A stretch of DNA of 64,000 nucleotides, from assembly GCA_026874595.1 (NCBI GenBank), contig CM049309.1:92652723-92716722 (forward strand), in the 5' to 3' direction. Origin of the DNA: Sipunculus nudus. Taxonomy: Eukaryota; Annelida; Sipuncula; Golfingiida; Sipunculidae. Position 1 is the stretch's first letter. Every line of letters starts with the position of its first letter. Below the pieces are notes generated by a model. That model made no database searches, was not told the DNA's origin, and saw only the letters and a list, made by a program, of their open reading frames with translations. Position numbers and translations under genes: made by a program. Below are positions 11,280-21,700 of this stretch, one piece after another.

Positions 11280-13040
11280 AAATACAGGTGGCTCCACCAG
11301 TCTGCAGAAACTAATAAAAACACTTAATGGTCAATATCCATGCAAAAAATCATGGTGATCTCTGCATAAGTTGTTCAGATACTTCAGTTTTTGTATCAAA
11401 TTGTCCATTATTCTGAGGGATACTTTGGAGTCCTATAGCTTGAAGGATATGGGTAACAGAGACCTAATTTCAAGTTTCCACAGGCACCTTTCATGGGCCT
11501 CCTTGCATGACAAGAATGAAGATTCTAGGTCCAGTTGTTGCGATTTGTACCCTGTTGACAGATAACCACATCTTTAAAGGTCTCAAAAAAAAAGAAAAAA
11601 ATTCGTAAAAATTTGAAAAAAAAAATAGAGGTGGCACACCCAGTCTGCAGAAACTGATGAACAGCTCATGATCAATATGTATGCCGAAAATCATGACCAT
11701 CAGTGTTGTAGTTATTGAAATACTGCAGTTTTTGTATAAAATTTTCCAATATTCTGGGGGGGGGGGGGGGTATTTTGGACCCATACAACTTAAAGAATAT
11801 GGGTAACAGAGACCTAATTTCAAGTTTCCATGGAGACTTTACATGGGTCTCCCTGTGTGTCAAGAATGAAGATTCTTGGTCCAGTTTTTATGATTTGTGC
11901 CCTGTTAACAGATGTTCATATCTTTAAAGGTCTCAAAAATACAGAAAAATTTTCGTAAAAAAAAAACGAACAAATACAGGTGGTGCCACCAGTCTGCAGA
12001 AACTTATGAAACACTCCATGATCAATATCCATGCAAACAATTATGGTTATCTCTGCATTAGTTGTTCAGATACTTTAGCTTTTGTATCAAATTTTCCATT
12101 ATTCTGAGCTGTACTTTGGAGTGCCATAGCTCAAAGGATATGGGTAACAGAGACCAAATTTCAGGTTTCCATGGAGACTTATCATGGGTCTCCCTGTGTG
12201 TCAAGAACGAAGATTCTAGGTCAAGTCGTTACGATTTGTACCCTGTTGACAGATAACTACATCTTTAAAGGTCTCAAAAATGGAGAAAACAATTCATGAA
12301 CATTGAAAAATACAGGTGGCGCCACCAGTCTGCACAAACTGATGAAACATCTCATGATCAATATGTATGTCGAAAATCATGACCATCAGTGATGTAGTTA
12401 ATGAGATATTGAAGTTTTTGTATGAAATTTTTGACTATTCTGGGGGGTAATTTTTGGCCCCATAGCTCGAAGGATATGGGTAACAGAGACCTAATTTCTG
12501 GTTTCCATGGAGACTTTTCATAGGTCTCTCAGTGTGTCGAAAATGAAGATTCTAGGTCCAGTCGTTATGATTTGTGCCACACTAACAGATGACAGCATCC
12601 TCAAAGGTCTCAAAAATAGAGGAAAAAATCGTAAAAAATCAAACAGTACAGGTGGCGCCACCAGTCTGCAGGAACTGATCGAACATCTCATGATCAATAT
12701 GTATGCCAAAAATGAAGACCATCAGTGATGTAGTTATTGAGATATTGAAGTTTTTGTATGAAATTTTTTACTATTCTGGGGGGTACTTTGGGGCCCCATA
12801 GCTCAAAGGATATGGGTAACAGAGACCTAATTTCTGGTTTCCAAGGAGATTTTTCATGGACCTCTCAGTGTGTCAAGAATTAAGATTCTAAGTCCAGTCT
12901 TTATGATTTGTGCCTTGTTAACAGATGTTCACATTTTTAAAGGTCTCAAAAATAGAGAAAAAAATTCGTAAAAAATCGAAAAATACAGGTGGCGCCACCA
13001 GTCTGCAGGAAGTGATGTAACATCTCATGATCAATATGTA
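11280..13040 (+). repeat. ~340-bp tandem units of family A
   Basis: Six units start with 'ACAGGTGGCGCCACCAGTC' or a degraded form, near 11283, 11629, 11978, 12313, 12651 and 12987, so the period is about 335-350 bp. Each unit contains 'AAGGATATGGGTAACAGAG', 'GGTTTCCATGGAGACTTTTC' and 'AAAGGTCTCAAAAATAGAG'. The short reading frames here run across unit joints and have no domain. A G-run of 15 lies at 11756-11770. Confidence 0.8.
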
Positions 13041-13344
13041 TGCCAAAAATCATGACCATCAGTCAAGTAGTTAATGAGATATTGAAGTTTTTGTATGAAA
13101 TTTTTGACTTTTCTGGGGGGTACTTTGGGGCCACATAGCTCGAAGGATATGAGTAACAGAGACCTAATTTCTGGTTTCCAAGGAGATTTTTTATGGACCT
13201 CTCAGAATCCCAAGTTACAAGGTTCTAGGTCCAGCGGTTACGATTTGTGCCTGGTTAACGGACGGACAGACGGACAGACGGACGACGGACAAAGAGTGAT
13301 CGCTATAGCTCAGATGACTTTCAGTCAGCTGAGCTAAAAATCTC

Positions 13345-14400
13345 ATATAACTCAAATCATTCTTTAATTGTGATGCTTCAGGCACAGATAATGTACATGA
13401 GATGCAGAAGAGGCTACAGTGTAAACAAACATTCACATACAGGCTACAGGTGTAAATAGGATGTCTTATTTGTGAAGGTTCTACTTTTGCGATTATTTCC
13501 CTTTAGTGAATATCATGAATTTGAAACCCTGGTGAACTAACATCAACAGAAAGCCAACCATAGTCTGCATCTAAATTCCCACATTTGAGAAAGTTCCTGA
13601 GCACATCTACATCTCTGTTGGAGAAAACTGCTGAAATAACACGATGCTGACTATGGAATCATAACTGATTAGTCAGCATATAGCACTGTGGTAAAACAAA
13701 CTTTTCTGCTCAAGGACAGAGTTTCCACAGCATTGGCAGTGTCTAAGACCAGGCTGTGTTGTGGACTAATAAACTAGGCAATGATTCTGTGACTTAGGAT
13801 ACCATGTTCACATGTTGAGCCACCATCAGCCAGGTACACTGGGATCACACAGAATGGACTGTATGCACATCATAACATTTATCATTGTGTCTGTTATAAA
13901 TCCAATGACAGTAGATTTCTGAATACAAGTAGAGGGAAGTAATGGCCTATCAACATCTTGCTCATTAAGACTGACACTGTACAGAGACCTATTCACAAGG
14001 TCATTCAAGGAGTATGGTAAGTGTAAAATGTAAACCAAAATACACATGTACATATATATCTTTTGTATTGTGAAATATTCCTCCTATATGCACATGACTA
14101 TTTCATTTATATAATAGTTCTGTGTCATATTTGTGGTGGTTTAATACAGATCTGATGTTTAAATTGTTGTTAAAATCATTTTGTGTGTGTGTGCGTGTGT
14201 GTGAAGTTACATCACTTACATGAAGGATACAGGTAGAGTTCTAACCGGTACATGTACATGGTGTTCTGTTACTGCATATGAATACCATTCCACCTGGTGC
14301 AATATTACATGTACTGATATTAATGGTTATGATATACACTACTAGACTGGACTCTTTGCATGCTGTTGATGTGGGTGTATGGAGTAGATAAACCATTAGT
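13345..14400. other. Unassigned non-coding sequence
   Basis: No gene or repeat end is recognised. A short GT-rich run is present near 14180-14203. Confidence 0.45.
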
Positions 14401-15900
14401 TTAAACTAGAATACGGGTAGTCGACAAGCGAAAAAATCAGAATAGGACGGGTGAAGTGAGGCATGGATTGGGTGGCAAGGGGAAGTAGAGTTACATGTGT
14501 TACATATTAGAATGGATATCTGCCATGTAAACATGATTGTAGGTGAGATATAAGCATTGATGTCTGCAGCGTGAACGTGAATGAAGCTGGCGCCACCTGT
14601 CATTAAATCAAGAAAGCTATCCAGGATGTATACACATGCCAAATTACAGGTAATTTGGTCAAACCACTGCAGAGATATGAGTGATTTTAACCCAAAGCAG
14701 ACAAACAGATGGACGCTGTGCAAAAATGGTTGCAGGTGGTGCCACCATTTTTGTGTATGTTATAAAGCTATCGAAGGGCTTCATTTGGGTAAAAAAAAAT
14801 TTTCCTGATTGGTCGAACGAGTCCTGAGATATAAGCATGGATGTCTACAGCGTGACCTTGAATGTAGGTGGTGCCACCTATCATAAAATCAAGAAAGCTA
14901 TGCGGGATATTAACGCATGCCGAATTTCAGGTAATTTGGTCAAACCACTGCAGAGATATGAGTGATTTCAAACCAAGACAGACAAATAGATGGAAGCTGT
15001 GCAAAAATGGCTGCAGGTGGCGCCACCATTTTTGTGTATGTTATAAAGCTATCCAAGGGCTTCATTTGTGTAAATTTTTTTTTCCTGATTGGTCAATTGG
15101 TTCCCGAGATATGAGCTTGGATGTCTGCGGCGTGAATGTGATTGTAGGTGGCGCCACCTGTCATAAAATCAAGAAAGCTATACGGGATATATACACATGC
15201 CAAATTCAGATAATTTGGTCAAACCACTGCTGAGATCTGAGTGATTTCAACCGCAGGCAGACAAATAGATGGAAGCTGTGCAAAAATGGCTGCAGGTGGC
15301 GCCACCATTTTTGTGTATGTTATAAAGCAATCAAAGGGCTTCATTTGTGTACATTTTTTTTCCTGATTGGTCAATTGGTTCCCGAGATATGAGCTTGGAT
15401 GTCTGCAGCGTGAATGTGATTGTAGGTGGCGCCACCTGTCATAAAATCAAGAAAGCTATCTAGGATGTATACGCATGCCGAATTTCAGGTGAATTAGTCA
15501 AACCACTGCAGAGATATGAGTGATTTTAACCCAAGGCAGATGAACAGATGGACACTGTGCAAACATGGTTGCAGGTGGCGCCACCATTTTCTGTGTATGT
15601 TATAATTAAAGCTATCCAAGGGCTACATTTGTACAAAATTTTTTTCCTGATCGGTCAAACGGTTCCCGGGATATGTGGGTTTATGTGTGGAAACAGACGC
15701 ACAAACAGACGCTGGGCAGAAAGGTCAGAGGTCAAGGCCAATTGGTTAGGTACCAGTTCACATGTGACCTGATAATTGGTATAAGTTTAGGAAAAATCCG
15801 TCCAGTAGTCTCAGAGGAGTTCTCAGGAAACGAACAGGGGGGCGGCGGTGGAACCCGGTCAAAAACATAGTATCCGCAAAACTTCATTTTGGCGGATACA
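14401..15900 (+). mobile_element. Family R1 element, copy 2, free-standing
   Basis: This is the best preserved R1 copy outside another element. It runs from AAACTAGAATACGGGTAG (14403) to a hairpin at 15870-15899 with arms GTATCCGC/GCGGATAC. Here the 5' copy of the arm is lost: the text reads straight from CGACAAGCG into AAATCAG. The palindrome GGTGGCGCCACC lies at 15016, 15147, 15295, 15425 and 15574, with spacings alternating 131, 148, 130 and 149 bp. A perfect DR1 (AGGTCA-G-AGGTCA) is at 15722-15734. Confidence 0.65.
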
Positions 15901-16317
15901 ATTAATATTTTTATGATGCTGTCCTCATTCATGGGTAACATAGGTTCAGTAGAAAAAGAGCATTCTTTGATATAAGCCAAAGTATTGATACCACATTCTT
16001 TTCATTACTGAAAGGAAAATCTGAATGAAGTTTGATAATTAACTGTAGCATCATAGTTATTCCTATTTAATATTTACATGAGACTAGACTTCCTGACCAA
16101 GATACTGTGGGACATATTGAGTATCCACATGAGCTTGAATCTTTATTACAATAAAATTGGCTTGAACTGCTTTCAGTGGACTTTATAAACATTCCCCTAA
16201 CCTTCTACTGAGCACTTAACAGTTACTTATTGCATGCCAGCTACTTGTGTATAGATAGAGGCACAAGGTCAACATCCTTGTCAGTGACTGCCCTGCATAA
16301 TACAGGGTCAGGAATGA
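15901..16317. other. Unassigned spacer before the 45-bp satellite
   Basis: AT-rich sequence with no gene or family end visible. Confidence 0.45.
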
Positions 16318-17475
16318 TACCATGTCCATGCTACTTTCTCCACTCATTATCTCTGCCAATGATAATATGTCCATGCTACTTTATCCACTCATTATCTCTG
16401 CCAATGATACCATGTCCATGCTAATTTCTCCACTCATTATCTCTGCCAATGATACCATGTCCATGCTACTTTATCCACTCATTGTCTCTGCCAATGATAA
16501 TTTGTCCATGCTACTTTATCCACTCATCATCTCTGCCAATGATAAAATGTCCATGCTACTGTCTCCACTCATCATCTCTGCCAATGATATCATGTCCATG
16601 CTACCTTATCCACTCATCATCTCTGCCAATGATAATTTGTCCATGCTACTTTATCCACTCATTATCTCTGCCAATGATAATATGTCCATGCTACTTTATC
16701 CACTCATCTCTGCCAATGATACCATGTCCATGCTACCTTATCCACTCATCATCTCTGCCAATGATACCATGTCCATGCTACTTTATCCACTCATTATCTC
16801 TGCCAAAGATACCATGTCCATGCTACTGTCTCCACTCATCATCTCTGCCAATGATACCATGTCCATGCTACTGTCTCCACTCATCATCTCTGCCAATGAT
16901 ACCATGTCCATGCTACTGTCTCCACTCATTATCTCTGCCAATGATAATATGTCCATGCTACTTTATCCACTCATCATCTCTGCCAATGATACCATGTCCA
17001 TGCTACTTTCTCCACTCATCATCTCTGCCAATGATAATATGTCCATGCTACTTTATCCACTCATCTCTGCCAATGATAATATGTCCATGCTACTTTATCC
17101 ACTCATCATCTCTGCCAATGATACCATGTCCATGCTCCTTTATCCACTCATCATCTCTGCCAATGATAATATGTCCATGCTACTTTATCCACTCATCATC
17201 TCTGCCAATGATACCATGTCCATGCTACTTTATCTACTCATCATCTCTGCCAATGATACCATGTCCATGCTACTGTCTCCACTCATTATCTCTGCCAATG
17301 ATAATATGTCCATGCAACTTTATCCACTCATCATCTCTGCCAATGATACCATGTCCATGCTACTTTATCTACTCATCATCTCTGCCAATGATACCATGTC
17401 CATGCTACTTTATCCACTCATCATCTCTGCCAATGATACCATTTCCATGCTACTTTCCCTACTCATCTCTGCCAA
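16318..17475 (+). repeat. 45-bp satellite, about 25 copies
   Basis: The consensus monomer carries 'ACCATGTCCATGCTACTTTA', then 'TCCACTCATCATCTCTGCC', then AATGAT. A few copies lack one ATC and are 42 bp. Because all lengths are multiples of three and no frame gains a stop, two overlapping frames stay open: one of 389 residues (repeat MSMLLYPLIISANDT) and one of 362 residues (repeat ending in IPCPCYFIHSSSLPM). Variation sits mostly at a few positions, such as ACC/ATA before ATGTCC and TTTATC/TGTCTC. There is no signal peptide, splice context or homologous domain to support a gene. Confidence 0.9.
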
Positions 17476-18681
17476 AGGGTTTTGTCCCTAGTTTATCTGC
17501 CCCTTGCAGGAATCTGAAAACACTTTTACCAAACTGATTCCATGAAACTTTGTGTAGCAGAGGGTCAAGAAAGACTCCATTACATATGAGTGGTCTGCAA
17601 AGAGGTGCCAAAGAACAGTGTTTGGTGTGACCAGGTAATACTAGCTGAAGCGTTAACTCTGTCAAGCCCTGTCAGCCTGCAGGTGTCAGTCAATTGCTCA
17701 TGTCCATTAACCCTCTCATTGAGGCTGTTGTGAAAACAAGTCTGGAAGTGCTAGCATTGCTGCTGGTCAAGCTTTGATTACAGATGTTCCTGATGCCAAC
17801 CATGGCAGACCTAGTTTTCAAGAGTGATATATCTTGTTACTTAATAAGAATTTGCAGATTGCACAGATAGTTTGTGTTATTTGAAATTATGCCTAAAAGG
17901 AACCTATAAATGTATCAGGTATGTGAAACCATGCATGTCCACAAACAAACTGCAGCAAATTTGGGATGCCTGCAGTTACTTGCTAGTACTGAAAGATGAG
18001 GTTTCAACACTCAGTAAAAACCTGATTTCCTTTTAAAAAAGGAGTTTTGGTTTGTCTACATCAGTTTACAAACTGCAGATAATATGGATGATAAATCATG
18101 TTTATTTAAAAAAGTGTACACTGAAATTTTAATTTTCCAGTGTTCAGAAGACGTAAAAGTTTAGTCACTTTTAGACGTAAAAGTGTAGTGAGTTTTCAAT
18201 TATTATAAGTTTGATATAAATGGGTACTGTTAATTTTCTGGCTGCTTTAGGAACAAAGCTTCCTCAAGCATATATCTCCTAAACACGAAGTATAAAATAT
18301 TTTGTTTTGCAGGTCTATTTCTCTCATAAATAGAGTGAAAATATAAAGTATTTTCACAGGCAAAATTACACTGATCTCAGATCAGTAGAAGACTCCGGTC
18401 TTTTCAGCAGCATTTGTTTGTGCCTGTCAGTAATTTTGAACACTGTCTTAACAGCTTTACTCCATCTCATATAACCCCCTGGGTAGGACTAAAGATAATA
18501 TAGAATGGTGACAGCTCAATGTGACTTGTTTTGTTTTTACATATCCATTAAAATATCTGTATGTTTAGTGCAGTTGTGATTATGATGAGAGGTGTGTAAA
18601 CACTGTATTTGAGAGATCAAAATGAGTCGTCATCAGCTTCATCTTGATGACCCAAATTTCTGAAAATACAAAGATATATTG
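17476..18681 (-). other. STK11 3' untranslated and downstream flank
   Basis: No other gene is visible. The part right of about 18100 is probably STK11 3' UTR, given the AATAAA on the minus strand at 18101-18106. The part left of that is AT-rich spacer up to the satellite. Confidence 0.45.
18101..18106 (-). promoter_or_regulatory. Candidate poly(A) signal of STK11
   Basis: TTTATT on the + strand gives AATAAA on the minus strand, about 580 nt after the STK11 stop. It is the clearest such hexamer I saw in that flank, but the 3' end is not otherwise fixed. Confidence 0.4.
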
Positions 18682-18797
18682 TCAGGACTGTTTACACGCA
18701 TTCAGAGTGAATTTACGGACATTGATCTTCTTCTTTTTGGTACTCTTTTCTTCTTTTTCTGTTTCTTCTGATGTTTCTGGAATCTCTTCAACTGGAC
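18682..18797 (-). CDS. STK11: STK11 coding exon 9 (C-terminal tail with CAAX-like box)
   Basis: 116 nt including the stop TGA (18682-18684), acceptor CATTTCAG. It encodes [20 protein letters not shown], a basic KKKKINVRK segment, then FTLNACKQS. The terminal Cys-Lys-Gln-Ser parallels the human Cys-Lys-Gln-Gln box that is farnesylated. The basophilic kinase site seen in vertebrates (Arg-Arg-Leu-Ser) has a counterpart Arg-Lys-Phe-Thr, shifted two residues upstream relative to the Cys. The assignment rests on splice phase plus this tail. Confidence 0.92.
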
Positions 18798-21700
18798 CTG
18801 AAATGAACACATGATGCAATCATATTGACATATAATAACAGTTATATAACTAGAATTTCTTAGCTCTTGTCCCTGCAGGTGCCATAGTATCCCCAGACAA
18901 TTAACCTTTCCCCCCTCCCCTTCAAGAGTAGGCCCCCATCTTCAGCAACATTTACTGACACTTGGAAAGCAACCATACCATGCAAGATTTCAGGCCTAGA
19001 CACCAATCCCCTACTGAGAAAATGTGCATCAATATATTCTATAAAATAATAACAGGAGGTGGTGCCACCTGTCTGGTCTACAACAAAGCTATCCAAGACA
19101 ATTAACATACCAATATTTCAGGCTGATACATCCATCCACTACTTAGCTATGAGTGATTTTTACCCAACACCCAAAGCAATTCTATAGATGTACGCCACCA
19201 AAAGACAACTGCAGATTGCACCACCAGTCTTGAGTACAAGATGGAGGTGTCCAAGGTCTATGGACATGCACATTTTCAGGCCAATACAGCAAAGGGCGCA
19301 TATTGTATCCATTTGTTCTAGAATCTTCTAATGCAACATCCAGGGAGGTTCTAGGCAAATCTCCTTGGGAACCTGAAATTAGGTCACAGTGACCTATACT
19401 GTGCGACCTATGGACTGAAACATGATTTTGAGCACCCAGACAGTCAGATGGGGCACAAATTGTATCTGTAAGGGCTCGAATCTTCTGATGTTACATTCAC
19501 GGAGGTCCTAGGCAAATGTCCTTTGAAACCTGAAATAAGGTAATGGTGACCTATATTCTGTAATCTATAGGTAAAAGATGCCATAAGAGCGCCCTGAATG
19601 TCACATGGGCACAGATCGTACCTGTTAGTAACCTTCATGTAGGTTCTATGTAGCGCCATATCAGCCCTCTGACATTACGACAAGATGGCTGCCAAAGTGC
19701 CATTTTCATCTAGGTCTGAGGAACACATTATAAGGCCCCATAAGGAAACAAATATTTTAGTCATTTCTTATGCCTCATGGCCTACAGGTACACTATCAAT
19801 TGAAATATACCAGACTAATCGATAGCTTTTTTCTTGAGTTCACATGTATTCTCTTGTGTTTATTCATCATTTGGAAAAAAAGGTTAAAATTATGGGCTGT
19901 TTACCACAATATGAATGCAACATGATGGAAGACCACTGTGATGCATTCCTCAATATTGCTTGTATCATGACTCAAGTAGGCTTACCAGCCCAATGATTAT
20001 TGCCTACTGAGTCGGATTGTCACGGCTAGGGCTAATGCCCATGGAAACATGATATTGAGCCACTATGACCTATATTATGCAAGCCATAGGAAAAGGCTAT
20101 GATCTGAGCACCCTGAATGTCAGATGAGCACAAAGTGTATCCATTAGGCATAAAATCTTAGGTCACTTAATTCTGATGATACATGTCAAATTCAGCCGAG
20201 GGTCATTGCCCATGGGCCACTTGCACTAGTTTACTAGCTTGCTCCCAAAAAAATTAAATTGATGCAGGAGCTGCCAAAATTAGTTCATTCCCACAATATT
20301 TGATGTGTGATGGATCTTTGCATAAAATTTGATAATGCGAGTTCCAGCCATCCTGAAAGTATGGGTTAATGTACAGAAGATGGAAGATGCCGCATTACAG
20401 CATGAGCTCAAAGGTTTCCTAAGTAGCATGATGATTTCAAGTCTCTCATATGTTCCTAAAAAATTGACTAAGTTAATTCACAGCAAAAAACAACTAAAAC
20501 AAGAGCACTGCCCTTCGTATGTATTGTGACCTCTGATCTCACTCAATTTTGTCAAATTTGGATTCAGGTGAAAACTCATTGGTAAATGATGAGTTTCATG
20601 AAGAACTATCATATTTTTGCTATGTCATTACAATGATATCAAAGTCTGGTGACCTTTGACCACACATGGATTTTTGAGGAAATCAAACGTAGGTGAGATA
20701 TTATATTGGTTACTATTTCTGTTGAGTTTCATTAAAATCCATCATATTTCTACTAAGTTATAGCAGTGACACAACAAAGTAGCTGGGTGACCTCTGACTT
20801 GATTAAATCTATGTGGATTTTGCTTTTAATAAAACTCAGGTTAGATAATCTATTGGTAAGTAGATATAGAGAGTTTGTGAAAATCCATTAGATTTTTCCT
20901 AAGTCATCAAATTACCACCATGTATGGTGACCTCTGACCTAATTACATATGCATGGATTCTGATGGAAATTGAACTTAGGTAAACTTAGGTGAGACATAT
21001 TGGTTTATATTTCTGCTGAGTTTCATTAAAATCCTGGTAAGTTATCATTGCAACACTACAAAGCAGCTTTGCGACCTCTGACCTCATTAAATATGTGTGG
21101 ATTTTGCCTAAAGTTAATAGAATTTGGTTGAGATAATCTATTGTTAAGAAGTTAAGTTAAGTTTTGGGAAAATTCATCAAATTCCTGGTAAGTTATCACA
21201 GTGACACAAAAGTTAATAGACAGACAATGGACAGAATGGACTGTGGGTATACCATAACATGTTCCCTCATAGACAAGCATATAAAACCCTAAGCTCAGTC
21301 TGTATTACATCTACACCAGTGTGAATTAAATCTGACCTGGCTCATCCACTGCAGGTTGTATTTGTCCATCCTCCTCATACTCCTCATCACTCGGGGTCGG
21401 GCAGCTGTGAAGCACCTCAAGGTAAGGAACCACAGACATGGAGTGTAACTCATCATCTGTGCCGGGGAGAGGGGGAGGTTTAATATACTCAAGAGAACGA
21501 GGTTGCTTCTTCCTAAACCAGCTGAAATAAAATGGTGTAACATTAATAAATAAACATGGCCACAGATAATATATGACTGTTTCTGCAGGCTGGAGTCTAT
21601 GCTTCATGTGCTTTCTCATACTGATGTTTCTGCATTTTATATTAAGCTCAGCAATGAAAAAGTGTTCAATCAAAAACAACTTTAGGTGTATGATGATCCC

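Larger units (their letters stand above)
9926..13340 (+). mobile_element. Family A element, copy A1, carrying nested R1
   Basis: The 5' end has the perfect palindrome GACCCATGGGTC (9930-9941), followed five bases later by GCTCAGCTGACT (9947-9958). The 3' end has a GGACGGACAGAC tract (13260-13290) and a hairpin at 13306-13336: arms TAGCTCAG/CTGAGCTA, an A:G mismatch, inner arms TGACT/AGTCA and a TTC loop. The distal arm region AGTCAGCTGAGC is the exact reverse complement of the 5' 12-mer. About six ~340-bp units fill the right part. No protein of its own is visible, so it looks non-autonomous. Classification as Helentron-like is inference from the asymmetric terminal repeats. Confidence 0.65.

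Noticed and set aside
10210-15772. Many 60-120-residue frames over the R1 and A repeats
   Set aside because: They run through non-coding repeat units, differ between copies and have no domain.
16322-17537. 389- and 362-residue reading frames as protein genes
   Set aside because: They are generated by a stop-free 45-bp satellite in two frames at once, with no domain, signal or splice context.
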